A stretch of 64,000 nt of DNA from Hysterangium stoloniferum (taxonomy: Eukaryota; Basidiomycota; Agaricomycetes; Hysterangiales; Hysterangiaceae): assembly GCA_015178975.1 (NCBI GenBank), contig WHVD01000059.1:372001-436000 (forward strand), read 5' to 3'. Shown piece after piece: positions 21,789-33,570 of the stretch. The position numbers and the translations under genes are program-made. Position 1 is the first letter of the stretch. Each line of letters opens with the position of its first letter. A model generated the notes under the pieces. The model saw nothing but the letters and a program-made list of their open reading frames with translations. It did not search any database and had not been told where the DNA came from.

Positions 21789-22440
21789 GTCCTTCATATG
21801 AAGATTTGTGAGACTGTTCTCGGCTTCTCCTGTCAGGTCATACGGGCCAAAGTTGGTTTCAAGCTCCTCAACAAAAGCATCCCAATTTTTGAGCCAAAGC
21901 GGCTCTTCCTCGGAAATTCCGCTAACAGCCGGTTCGAACCATTTCAATGCAGATCCCGACAAGTATGAAAGTGTGTAGTTGACTTTTCGGGAGTCTGTGG
22001 AGAATGCAGTGGATCGATCGCAGATATTGAAGCGACATTGCATGAGGAAAGTAGAGAGTTTGTTTGGGTTGGAACCCATGAAGGGTTCCAGAGCATTGAC
22101 TTTTGACTGTGGAGGTTCTTGTTCCTTTTTCTTTCATTCTTCAAGCAGGTGTGTCATAAATTTATCTATAGTACCTGCTAAAAATTCAGAAGTAGGGTCC
22201 CCCAAGTGCAGTCATTCAATAGGTGGAGGAATTTCGACACTGTTGCCCTTGTCAGGGGCCACGGATTCGTCCTCGTGCTCGAATTCGTCCTGGTTTTCCA
22301 GGACTTCTTCGATATGGGCTTCTTCCATGGGTTCCGACTGGTTCGCAAGTGTCTGGCTGGTATACAAAGTTAATGGGGAATGAAGAGTCAATGGTTCAGG
22401 TAATGATGCCTGGGCATTCGCTTTCTTTCTTGGTGGCATA
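21789..22440 (-). pseudogene. Element A gag, N-terminal part
   Basis: Starts MPPRKKANAQ at ATG 22438-22440 and runs through an acidic Glu/Pro-rich segment. At the TGA after THLLEE (near 22135-22140) the frame breaks; the same TGA is present in element I at about 63745, where CGA (Arg) is expected before KKKEQEPPRSK. Capsid sequence then follows (MGSNPNKLSTFLMQC, ALKWFEP, WDAFVEELETNFG) until element B begins. Rejoining across element B restores the capsid. Confidence 0.85.
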
Positions 22441-22463
22441 TTGAAAAACAATCTGCGAGTCTT

Positions 22464-22474
22464 AGTCAGAAAAT
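22464..22474 (-). promoter_or_regulatory. Element A self-primer binding site
   Basis: In the sense direction the 5' LTR ends TAACA, then GT, then ATTTTCTGACT. The LTR itself contains AGTCAGAAAAT (22798-22788, sense), an exact 11-nt complement, 33 nt after the start of a TATTTAA box. This is the layout of Tf1-type self-priming. Confidence 0.7.
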
Positions 22475-22476
22475 AC

Positions 22477-23289
22477 TGTTAGGATACGTACAGGGGGGGT
22501 CTCCGGAGGAACCCGTGGAATATCTGGTAGGACTTGGCTTCAGCTTATAGGCTGCGCCCTCACTAGATTGTGTTGTCCAATTTCAGACAGGCGGACAGGA
22601 ATCCCAGGGAGTCCAGGTGGGGGTCGTGGGTCGAGGGGTCATAGGTCGGAGGTCATGGGTTGTGAGTCGAGATAGGTGAGAGAGATAGATGCGCTGGAGC
22701 CCGTGGGCTCCGACTAGTGTGAGCGGTGTAATTCAAGTAGGAGTTTAGAGCGGAAAATGTATTAGATTACTGGGGGAATCTAAGCCGATTTTCTGACTGG
22801 ATTGTATGTACAACATCTGCCAGTTTAAATAGACCGTGGAGTGAACGTCATACTGAATCCAGTAATAATGAAACGAAATGAGCAAAACATAAAACAGGAA
22901 TAGTAAACACCAATTTGGTGTTAGGAACAGGATGGAATGGAGCGGAGTCCGAATAGTGACAAATCATAAACCATAACAGGAAACGGAGTGGGAGTGGAGT
23001 CTGAATCGTGACAGGTCATTTGACTAAAACGGGAACGGGGCTCTATTAGAGAGGTGACGGGTTTTCTGAGCAGGGTCCAGTGACTGACACACGGGACAAG
23101 GTCAGAAATAGACAGAGGCGGAGTCCGGTGGGTTTTCTGGTGACTGAAACACAACGTAATGTAGACGAACGTAGATGAGTCTGACGTACGGAGTCCGGTG
23201 GGAATTCCGGTCAACTGATAATGGGTGCATATAGGGCACGGGTGTGTATAAGTTAGTGCCCAGAGCTGGCAGGATTTCTGGTCGTAACA
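22477..23289 (-). repeat. Element A 5' LTR
   Basis: 813 bp, TGTTAGGATACG..CGTAACA, followed by the TSD CTTAT. Sense-direction TATTTAAA (about 22831-22824), predicted RNA start at 22798, hairpin core at 22529-22560. Confidence 0.9.
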
Positions 23290-23314
23290 CTTATCAGGTT
23301 TATCAGGCTTTTTG
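23290..23314. repeat. Foldback element, right arm
   Basis: CTTATCAGGTTTATCAGGCTTTTTG is the exact reverse complement of the left arm start at about 7911-7935. Its first five bases are the TSD of element A. Confidence 0.65.
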
Positions 23315-23718
23315 CAGTAATGAGTCAATTGTTACCATTCGGCTTGTCTGCCATGAGATCTGATCATTTGACAGCATGTGAAGGTGTTCTAGCCACCTTC
23401 CTGCATCAAAGCTTGACAAAGCCTTGACATATGAGGCAGATTGTCATGTTCTGCCAATTTGTCACTCTTTGTCACAAGTAGATGTTGCTGGTATAAGGAA
23501 GTTCCAATATGTAATTATTGAACAAATAACAACATTTTATCCACACATTAGAATGATGTAAGCATGCAAAAACCAGTTACTTCAAATCTCTAAGCATATT
23601 TACCATGAATGTCAAAATACCATCCATTGCAATTGCATGATATATTGGTGATGACACACATGTTTGGTATGATATCAATGTTTGAGACCAGTGGGTAGGA
23701 TTGGGTATTCATGCAGGA
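23315..23718. other. Unassigned CpG-poor DNA
   Basis: No gene or repeat end recognised. It may belong to the element that carries the degenerate transposase-like gene to the right. Confidence 0.3.
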
Positions 23719-26700
23719 TCACACACTATAAATCAAGGCATTCTGCACTTGAATGAGCTTGAGAGTTGGGTATGTGGAGTCCTGTGCTATATTGGTCAAG
23801 GGAGGATGGCTGACTGAAGGCTGTGTGTGGTGGACCTGATGACTCAGAAATTGTGTATCATATGTATTCATCAGTTGATGTGTTTCAAGATTGTAGTTAC
23901 CCATGTATGATGGCTGCATTGATACTCGAAGTTTGTGGGGGTTGAAGATAGGATGCAGATTCCTTTGAGATGGCATTGGAGGGTACAAATGCAATGTATA
24001 TGAGGATTGTATGGGTTGGGAAAGTGGAAGAGGATGATGTGGTGACCATGATGTATGAAACACAGGCCTTACATTGTGTGCTCCATGGACTGTGTGTACA
24101 TCTGGTTGAGATGCAGAGCAGCCTGTCAATGAAGAATTGGCAGCTAAACATTTATGCCAAAGGAAAATATCATTGGGGTGCTTCAACTCTGGTATGGGTA
24201 CTGATCCAGAACTTTTATCTTGTAATCCCTGTAATGTAGAATGTACTTCATGAATTCATTTCTCAGTTTTATGCAATTTCTTCACAACCTTTTTGACATC
24301 AGTTCCAGCCTCCAGCACTCATTTCAATGAGTTTATTTGGGATTGTGCTGTGGTCTGTAAACTGCTGTACAGTTGGTAAGCACCACCCAGCTCCTTATCA
24401 TTTGCTGAAACTGTTCGCCACTGCACCACACCTAGACAGAAGTAGGACTGTGTGATGATATAATTGGAATAGCTAGTTACTTACCAGTTTGTATGATGGC
24501 ACATCCTGTCCATCAGTAGTGAGTAGCCTGCTGATCTTGGGTGTGAATGCCATAATTCTGCAACAAATTGAGATCAGACATATGGTGAGCATCATACTGC
24601 ATTCCTCACATAATACCAGTGAGCATTGTAAGCTTTACACCATCACAATTTATGTTGTGATGTGCTTGCTCATTTCCATTTGAGGTCATGGATGACACTT
24701 TCCAGATTTTGAGTGGTATTTTTCTGGCTGGTTGATATATTGCAGCCAGAGCAAACCCATTTTCTGCTTCCTTGTCTCTCAGCCAATCTGAAGAAAATGT
24801 GCAAGTTGACTATGTGAAAAATTATAAATTAGTAACATACCTGCAGCTTTCTTACCACCTCTTTGAATAATATCCAATGTGCCCTCAAAGTCAGGCAGTG
24901 GTTCTGCAGATACAAGACTCATCATTGCAGTTCATATTTTTGAGTCCACATGGCCTCGAAGGTTTGAAATATTTCTTCCAAAATGTGTGAAGCAACATCA
25001 ATATGAACGAGCAAGGTGCTCATACACAGTCAGGCTGTGTAATGGGCACTACCACTCAATCAAGCAGTATCCTGTAATGCCTTTTGAGATATCCACACAA
25101 TACAGTCCAAAGCCTTCATACTATTTAGTCTATTAGTTACACTGAATAAATAAAATACTCACCTAAAGCCTGCCCTCTATCACCATTGGCCATAATTGAA
25201 TCCCAACTGACACCATGAATATGACAAAGTTGAATTGGATATCCTGTATCCTTTTCAACTACCTCAAAAATGCACTCAAATAATATTCTATGTGCCTCTG
25301 CACTTTGAGAGGTAGTGAATGCCCAAGCAACTACTATGGCTAAAGCATGTATTAAAATGTATTGCAAATAAGTAAATAAATAAAATTACTTACAGTGGTT
25401 ATATTCAGAGAAACAAGCATCAATTTCAGATTCCTGCCAGTATGCAGTCTTTTGAATGATGTATCAATTGAAGGCCATTTTGTTTTTAAAAGTAGTTCAC
25501 TCATACAGTAGCTTTGAACATGCAAACTATTAGTGAAAATGTACCTACTTTGGGAATTTCATGCTTCTCAACACAACGAACATATCTATCAGCTGGTAGT
25601 AATAGCCTATGTTCCTTGAGAAGATGAGCTGCTCCTGTAACTTGGTGAGCAGTTAACACAATAGAGCTGGGAGATAACATGTACCTTCAAATCTGGTTCC
25701 ATGAGGATAATAAGTATGTTGGAGGTTGTTGATTAAACAACATGTATGATCTGCATTTGCTAACAATGGATGTAGGTCTCTGAATGTTGTCACAAATCTT
25801 GCTCCAATTTACAGTAACAGCCTCCAAAGGCTAGACATGAATGCCAAATCAAGTAGAATTCTTCTTGGAGTTGTGTCAGCCAATCTCCATTACAGAGACT
25901 CCAGAAGCTTATAAAACACTGCCAAGACAGCTTGGGATGTTTTAGAAGGAGTAGGATTTGCATGGGAGTGCTTTTTGTGGCAAATGATGAGGATGTATGG
26001 ACAGTGAGTTAGATCATATGGATAATAAAATCCAAATCAAACAGGATGTTCTTCAGTGTGATCCATAGTGCCTTTAGTCAAAATTCCATTTGAGTCTCTA
26101 TGCCAGTTTGCTACCACATAGCATGAGAAAAGAGTTCTATGGAAATTTATGCCACTTACAACAAAATGTCTTCTGTTCACATGGTGTAGCAACTGTAGTA
26201 CAAGGTGCCAATGGTCCATAGCCTTCCACTGAGGCCTGTAGTTCTATTTCTAAGATTCATTGAATATCATTATTGAACAATGCCTCCAAACAGATGAAAT
26301 TATATTCTTGAAGATTTAAAAGAAGTAGATGAGCATATGGCCCTTTCAGTGATATTCACAACTATGAGTTCATAAACCAGTTGTCAGGCACCTTTCAAAC
26401 AAGTAATGAAACAAAAACTCACTGAACAAAGGCTTTACCATAATCATTCCTACAGAATAAGAGCTTCCCAGTGCAGCAGGAGTGTGTTTGTGCTTTGAAC
26501 ACATATCACAAAGTCCTTCATAGTATGTGAAGTCGTTTTGTGAGCCCCAAACTCTTCACTGTTATCCTCTGCAACTAATAAATCATTTTCCATGTCAAAA
26601 ATGCATCCATGCTCCCTCAAAGGGCAATAGAATGCTAGGGTTTTCACAAATACTTCTTGTGAAGAATTAAAGGCTTGTGAAACAGGTTTTCCCTAAAATA

Positions 26701-27300
26701 AAGAGGACTGTTTGTTGAAAGAGCACTTTTTTATTCCACAACCTAAAGGATTAGTTTTGTTTTAAGCTGAAAAAGGTTGGTTTCTAAACTTGAACTTAGA
26801 CTTTATTTTAAGCTGTGAGCAGAATACTGACTCCCCAGTATGCCTGTCATGCAACATATGACATTTGATATTTTCTCAGCCACCATGTTGGCCTCCAAGA
26901 GAATACTGAATATTTTCCTTTGGGTCTATGTAGTTTTCAGAGTTTACAGGGAAAAAATGAGCAATGGAACCCTTTAAAACAGCTGCAGCTTCTGGAAACT
27001 CCACAATAACACCTGTTGGGTGATATATAAATGAGTCTGCATAACTTTTGTGTGTCACTTGATTTTTATTGAGTAGTATATCTTCAGCACTGAATAATTG
27101 GGATGGAGGAGCATTATATTTTTGAAGGGCAAGAGGTGAACTAGCAGGCTGTGTATTTTGTGTGACAAGACAACAGATACATACATATTGTCAAGTTCTA
27201 ATAGGAAGTCAGTTTGATTTGAGTATTTGAGTAGCCCAACATCTTTGAGAATTTGCCTTGCTTTTTTTACTGCTTTGACTTGCTTGGATGTGAGGGACAT
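23719..27300 (-). pseudogene. Degenerate transposase-like gene (MULE-like family of Agaricomycetes, tentative)
   Basis: Several minus-strand pieces in the right order resemble one long protein common in mushroom genomes. They are MSLTSKQVKAVKKARQILK (27300), SFIYHPTGVIVEFPEAA (27050), a segment with DFYYPYDLTHCPYILI and KKHSHANPTPSKT (26040-25930, just past 26037), WAFTTSQSAEAHRILFECIF with LCHIHGVSWDSI and DRGQALG (25340-25150), and a Pro/His-rich tail (24186-23719). The SAEAH..LF..IF..HIHG..KGQ-like block resembles the catalytic region of MULE-type transposases, but the assignment is from memory of the pattern and is not certain. Stops and frameshifts break it throughout. CpG is strongly depleted. 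Confidence 0.4.
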
Positions 27301-27901
27301 AGGATGGAAGAGCTCGGACCATTTACAATGTTAGTCTAATACTCACAAATAAATAATAAATAGCTTAATAAAGTATAATATAAATAAATTTTGTTATAAA
27401 AAAATGAAATGTCTTAGGCAGTCTGATGACTCATAGAATGTGAATGATTATTTGCTGATGAGCTACTGTTTATGGTAGATTCAGCATTTCTTTGTTATGG
27501 AAATATTAGACTCAGAGCAAATGAATTACTAATGATATTATGTGTTTATTCTGAGGTATTTTAACATGCATATGTATGTATATCCCTCATACCGAACTGG
27601 AGATTTGAGCTGTGTTGCTGACTAAGTGGTCTAGTATTTTTTTTCACCTTGATACCATCCTCTGTAGGTGTTATCTGACTTCATATTGGCTAAAATATTG
27701 ACAATCTCATTGATGAAGGTGATATGTACAGTATGTGGGTATGTGCACTGTTTTATGATGAATTAATGGCTTTCTTTTCTTTTTAACTTTATGTATTTTG
27801 TAAAGCTTGGTGTTGTGATGCCGAAGAGCCGAGTGGAGGAATTTGGATGATTCAAGATACATGCTTGCCACTCTATACTGCTCTGGTCATTACCAGTCTT
27901 A
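27301..27901. other. AT-rich DNA without gene
   Basis: No supported frame and no terminal repeat found. It ends at the TTA target duplication of the MITE. Confidence 0.35.
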
Positions 27902-28569
27902 GGAGGTTGTCTGTAATCATTATAATATCAAATGTTTACTAATAAAAGCAATATGGCTACAAAACTTCATTTAAATAGTGGTATCTATTCCGAGACTATT
28001 ATATTGTTAACCACCAACCTTGAGAAATAATTCTCCATGTTACATCCTAAACAATTCAGAGTCAATTAATAGAACCTATTGTATATAGTTTTTCAAGTTA
28101 TGTAAATACTTGCTAATACTTTTGTTAGTAATTTGTTTTTTAAAAGCTACACTGTAGTTATTTCCCAGTAAAATATATGAGATGTCATTGGAGATTTTTT
28201 ATCCCATGACTTTCTTTATTAAGTGAAGCCACCTATTTGGGTATGTTGAATCAAGTAGAAATCTGTTCAGATTGACAGATCCATTCCAATGTAATACATA
28301 TGTATTCAGAGGTGTCAATGACATACACATGCATGAAATGGAACCATTTAAAGGATATGCTTTTTAAAAGTCTTAATGTTTCAAACTAGTAAACTCTTTC
28401 ATAATATACTTAGCTCCTGAAAGATGCTTTATTTCATAATATACAAATAAGTTTTAAACATTCCCAAAGTTTGGAAGACCAAATTAAGTTTGAATCACAT
28501 CCCAGATGTTTAAATGACCTTTAGAGTATATTAGAATTTGGTATACTTAATAGTTTTCAGATATCCTCC
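27902..28569 (-). mobile_element. PIF/Harbinger-like MITE, copy 1
   Basis: 668 bp with imperfect terminal inverted repeats (GGAGGTTGTC at one end, GATATCCTCC at the other) and a 3-bp TTA duplication (27899-27901 and 28570-28572). The 3-bp TWA target is typical of PIF/Harbinger elements. A second copy in opposite orientation lies at 45523-46145. No coding capacity. Confidence 0.75.
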
Positions 28570-30240
28570 TTATTTTATTTTATTTTTACTTAAGAGGAAT
28601 GTTAAGAAGTCATTACAGGCTCGATGATGTTGGTTTGAGTAAGTCACTACAACACCATGGAGATCTCTTTCACAGAAACATGGAGATAAAGGTGAGATTG
28701 TACTATATACTTCATGTTTGTGCACTGGCTGATTTTCTTCATAACATCTCAATGTTTTCCACTCATATTCAGGGTACAGTACATAGGAATGTCATGGATC
28801 TATAGGTGTTGAAAGAAATTGGTTTGTCATCATAAAATTATTCAGCATTGTCTAACTGATACATAGATTTCAACTCCGCAACCACTTGACCACCTCTGCC
28901 ACCTTTTCTACCACCCCATCCACCAGTAATACCAATATCACAGAAAGATCTACATGTCCTTGACTTCTCTCACAGACAAAGGTGTGGGTGGCCAACTGCA
29001 TATACCCTCTGACTTGCATTGAGTGCTACTACTACAATGTGCACAAATTTGTGCCATGGATCCAGCCATGAGGAGAGATCTCTTTGCAGAATACATCACA
29101 TTGCAAAAGCATTCTAAAAACCTTGTTTTTTTTGACCAAGAGTTTGATGAGGTGTGAGACTTTCCTTAGTGAGTACTTATGTTTTACTTTTTGTTTATCT
29201 TTTTCTAACCTGCTTATTTAGTCCAATGTCACAAGGCCATGTCATTTATCCAGAGGGTATCCCTGCCTATCTAAACATGTGACATATCAAATTCAAGTGT
29301 TTTTGCACATTGTTGTCACCTGTATTGCTATTTGTAGAGGTGAAGACCATCACTGGACTAACCTGTGCATTCTGCTCTGATTGTGGCTTAAATGGTAAGT
29401 CAGATAGTGCTTATATATTGTGTGTCATTTGCTAAATAATGCCTAGTCGTTATTGATGAGAAGTATGTGAGTGCCAATCTAGCAGCAGATTGTCCCACAC
29501 AGGATAAAGATGGTAGTGTGTTGCAAATGTGTATGTAACAACCAAGATGACCTAATATCTTTACAGCTGTCTCACTGGTGTCTTCTACTCTGTATTGCCA
29601 TATTCCACCTCGCATTCCTCTTCATAGGAGGGTACTTATAACAACTCACAAGTGATCTTCTCTTGCATATGCAGTGAGTCATCCTGTGGTAGCCAGTGAG
29701 TACACTTGTATAGTTAATAGCTACCTTCAAATCTCACCAGCAATAGCATTGGTACTGCCTGGTATTCAAGCAGCCTCATGATCCCAACTTCAATGTGCAA
29801 CTGGAACCCATGCCTTCACTCAGCAGCATGAAGTAAATGCACCATGCTCACCCCTTTTTTCTACCCCCACTCATTTTCATTTGAGCCAGTTGAGCAGTAG
29901 TCTCATCAGTGGAATAGTCATTGGCCCAAGTCACAGTCATTGCTCAGCTCCCACTGTCAACAGGTTGAGTTGTGATTGTTTATCTCCTACCAGCAGCTTG
30001 GACACAGATTGAGATGGAAGCCCCGATATACTCGAATTTTGTGATGAGTGTGCTGCTTATTTCCTCCCAAGGCATTCAAGGCTCATATTGCAGACTGTCA
30101 TGGCCATCGTGCATAATGTCTTGCCCCTCCTATTCTCATTTTTTATTATCATTCTAATTTTTTTAATGAGATTGTAAAGTACATATATTTCAATGCTACA
30201 ATATTGGACTAGACTGTGCATATTTATAAGTGACTATATA
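28570..30240. other. Transposon-like DNA without a supported gene
   Basis: Contains short plus-strand coding-like stretches (for example MDPAMRRDLFAEYITLQKH near 29055, followed by a possible GT-AG intron) but no recognisable domain and many stops. CpG-poor. It may be the remnant of another DNA transposon. Confidence 0.3.
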
Positions 30241-30457
30241 GAATTACAAGCAACTTGAGATGTAGGTGGCCAGACATGTTATTTAACACCCATGGCTCGC
30301 ATTGTTTATTGTGTCTTTGACAAATACGAAGTGGCTGGGGTCTCACAGCAGAGTGAAGTCAACCTCATTGATTTCACACTTGATGCTATCAGATCTGGAA
30401 GGACATACACGAATGGTAACAATCGACCTATAACTCCGACAATCATCCATTGAATCT

Positions 30458-30603
30458 GATCCAAAAGTTCGTTGGATTCTAAACCCTGCAATCACATGTT
30501 AGATCCTCAACCGATTTTACCTCGGTTATGGATCTTTAAGGATCCAAAAGTTCGTTGGATTCTAAACCCGCCAATCACATGTTGGATCCTTAACTGACTT
30601 TAA
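30458..30603. repeat. Direct repeat (two units) upstream of the Vps3844-family gene
   Basis: Units at 30458-30520 and 30541-30603 share GATCCAAAAGTTCGTTGGATTCTAAACC and the following roughly 30 bp with few changes. A TATATAA box follows at 30630-30636, so the repeats may be promoter elements or part of an upstream terminator; the role is not shown. Confidence 0.7.
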
Positions 30604-30960
30604 CGATCCTATGAGTGATTGGCGGAGTGTATATAAGATTAGCCTTTACTGAGGATCCTAAAGATTTTTGGAGCTAAGGCTTTTCCCGGTGTCTGCCCCA
30701 GAGAGCTTATTTCTTTTCGCATAAATTAGGTATCTAATTTTAGAAACTCCTTTTATTATTGCACCAAATAGATTCTATGCGGTATAAGGGGGAGTAAAAT
30801 TAAGATACTTGTTCTAAGTTCTATTGGAAAGCGCTAAAAACAGCGGAGTGCTGCAAACGGCTATAATTGATGACAAAGGTGGTTTGTATCCGTCCAGCGT
30901 TTGGCGGAGTTCCGGAAAAGGCAAGTGGGCCAGCCTTAATTTGCGACCACAACTGCAACA

Positions 30961-32077
30961 ATGTACCTACACTTCCTCTTCCCTCTCTCGTTATCCTTGA
31001 TACCAGCAGCTTTGTGCGACACGTGGAATGTATACTCATATCCGTCAAACCAAGGTCATAAGCAGGGTGTTTCACAGGTTTTCGTTGGCCAGGATGCTGC
31101 GCGAGAGAGAGTTGTTGTGAGTGTGAAAGAGGGCTTTGAGTTCGATGTTGGAGGTAGGCTTGTCGTTTTTCTTTATTCTGAGATGCGGGCTCGTGAAACA
31201 ATGTGTCTAGATATCGCGTCAATTGAGTTTGAATCGCAAATTGATGACGTACAGGAATATCTTCGACGACTCGAGAATTGGTATCAGGTTCGTGATGTTC
31301 CTGTAAAAAACGTTGGAGCGATTTCGGATATCTGGCGTGAATTTATTGAGCCAGCTGCTGGTGCGCTGCCTTTCTTAGCCAGGCTCGAGGTCAAAGACTC
31401 TAGTGATTTACAAAGAATCCGTGTGCTTCTTCAAGCAGTGCGTTACATTATCTTTCATACACGTCCTTGGCTTATAATACAATACTTCCCCAGCCGCCAC
31501 CACACCTTTCTTTAACTCTTCTCCTCCCCTCCTCCCTCTCTGTCCGCCAACCAAAAGCACAACCACCACAGTCTCCTCTTCCCCTCCCACCCCCACCCTC
31601 CGCACCAATCTTCTCAACACTTACATGCTACACCTCCGCCTCTGCCTGTGAAAACTCAACGTCATCATGCTCGTCTCGTGGTACTTGTATCGGCGTAACG
31701 AGAGCCGGAAAGACATGCTTCGTATGCGAGTGTGGCACCCGGCCTGTTAGGGAAGGAGGGACGAACATTAGCTGGGCGGGTGCGAGGTGTGAGAAGATTG
31801 ATGTTAGCGTGTGAGTGGGCGTTTATGTTCTGCCTTCATTCTTCGTCTTCCGACACTACCTTCATTTCATCCATTATTACGTCCCTTTTGTTCTCGCATT
31901 TCACTATCACGCAACGCTAAAACTCCTCCGCACAGACCATTCGCACTTCTCCTCTCTACTGTACTTCTCCTCATCCTCATCATCGGCGGGTCTATTTCGC
32001 TTCTATACTCCCTCGGCGGAATCGAACTTCCAGGCGTTCTAATGAGCAATGGCAATGGATTGGGGAAGAGAGATTAA
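30961..32077 (+). CDS. Vps3844-family (DUF3844) ER membrane protein
   Basis: Three exons, 30961-31437, 31494-31810 and 31936-32077, joined in phase over GT-AG introns of 56 and 125 bp; product 311 aa. Residues 1-19 form a signal peptide (MYLHFLFPLSLSLIPAALC). A luminal domain follows, then a Pro-rich linker. Next is a Cys-rich EGF-like module (TCYTSASACENST, GTCIGV, CFVCECG, GARCEKIDVSVPF). One membrane helix (LLLSTVLLLILIIGGSISLLYSL) leads to the short tail GGIELPGVLMSNGNG. The order luminal domain, Cys module, helix and E-LPGVL tail is characteristic of the fungal Vps3844 family, which is placed in the ER/secretory route and linked to vacuolar sorting by name. Splice sites were picked because they rebuild the IDVSVPF joint. 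Intact. Confidence 0.82.
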
Positions 32078-33570
32078 TTTTTGATTGAGCAAGTGCTGTG
32101 ACCATCATCGATGATCTGCCATATTTTTTCGTTGCATTTTCATTTTAATGGTGTCGAGTCCGTGGTCCATTATTGCGCTCGGCTCACAGCGCCTAATAAT
32201 ATATGTCGTGATGGCTGCTTATAAAAAATTCAAGATCAAAGGGTGAAAACAGCCACCATTAGATTCAGTCGCTAGTAAAATAACTTCACAGAGAACGCTC
32301 AAGGTAAAGAGCATCGGAAAACAAACAGATGAAGAAGTTAGGAGTTGCTAATTGACGCAAGATACTGACCCTGATTGTGCATGCAACCTGCGCAGCTGCA
32401 AGGGCTGTAAGTACGGTCCCTTTGTATGATTCCTTGTGCATATGTCCCAGTTGACTTCTCTTTAAAATTCATGGTCTGTAAGGGTTGCACCGCATGCCGA
32501 CTGTAGATACATCATGTTTTACTATTTTGTTTGTTGGGTTTCGAGTATCATCCAAGCTCATGTTCCTTTGTTCCCTTCCCCTATTGTTCCATTATCCCCC
32601 CTTTTTCACATTCCCATTGTCTTCCCCATATAACATTCTATTGTTCTTAGGGCGTATATACGTAGCTACATGCGCATATAGCTCCCTGCGCGATTGCGAG
32701 GGTCTTCTGCTACCTGAGTACGTAGTCTTGGTTTAACTTGACTGTAGGCCCTAGGGGGTATGCTCTATTCAAAGAAAAACAGTAAGCTTTTAACAGGGAT
32801 TGGATGGGCGGTAGGGTAATCACACTCGTGACAATTTACTATAAAGGGGAGGAAAAGAGTGGTATCAATCACTTCATTTGTATTATGAATATCCTTTGTG
32901 GCGATAATATTAAATCCGTCCCTGTCTGATCATCGTCTTCCCAAGGCCTAATATCATAAACATGTTGAATGAGAGATTTATTTAAACTTGGTTTTTCTAC
33001 ATATTCCTCCTTCAGAATGGAATAAATTATAGTGAGTTCTGCCAAAGTATTCATTGCCTAGTGCCAGTGAATCGTTTGGGAATTATTCTTCTAATGTCCT
33101 TTTCGGAATGATTCATTTTAATTCTTCAGAAGCCTAAACCTAAATTAAATGAGCTTCACATCTGGCGTTGTGGAAACTACGCGGAAAACTATCCCATTTC
33201 TACTTCCATAGAAATGCTCCTGGGGGCGCAATGCGCAGAAAAGTATAAAACGCATCAATTTTCCAGTGAAGGGAGACTATATATTACATTTCAATCTTCA
33301 ATAAAATTGCCTTTTGTTACACTTCTGGCTTCGTGCTTCCACTCCATATACCAACGTTTGCGGAACGTATACCAAGTGTATGCACTACAAAAGTGCGAGC
33401 GCAGGATTACCCGCCATTAATATCCCAATGGATGCAGTAGTTGTGAGATTCATTCATTATTTGGCATCACACAGAAAGAGTTGAAGTGTATGTCATTTCT
33501 ACGGGTGGGGGAAAAAGTATGGTTTAACTACCAGCAATCTTCGCCATGCAGTCCAAATTAGTCCATTTTG
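32078..33570. other. Host intergenic DNA between convergent genes
   Basis: No supported gene. A minus frame at 32869-33054 (61 codons, WEDDDQTGTDLILSP) is open but isolated. This stretch holds the 3' ends of the Vps3844 gene (plus) and the sulfotransferase-like gene (minus). Confidence 0.4.

Larger units (their letters stand above)
8022..23289 (-). mobile_element. Element A: chromodomain Ty3/gypsy retrotransposon carrying nested insertions
   Basis: Bounded by LTRs of 815 bp (8022-8836) and 813 bp (22477-23289), both TGTTAGG..GTAACA, with a 5-bp target duplication CTTAT at 8017-8021 and 23290-23294. Order in the minus direction: 5' LTR, self-primer site (22474-22464), gag, protease-RT-RNase H-integrase-chromodomain, an opposite-strand accessory gene, polypurine tract (about 8837-8850, AAAGGGAGGG on the minus strand), 3' LTR. 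It is interrupted by a solo LTR in pol and by element B in gag. The RT core is deleted and several stops are present, so the copy cannot move by its own enzymes. The chromodomain plus self-priming layout places it in the chromovirus Tf1/sushi-like group (inference). Confidence 0.9.

Noticed and set aside
30821..31222. 133-codon minus frame opposite the Vps3844-family gene
   Set aside because: It overlaps the signal peptide and luminal domain of a well-supported spliced gene and has no domain of its own.
31408..31620. Gly/Val/Arg-rich minus frame
   Set aside because: It is the antisense of the Pro-rich linker coding sequence of the Vps3844-family gene.
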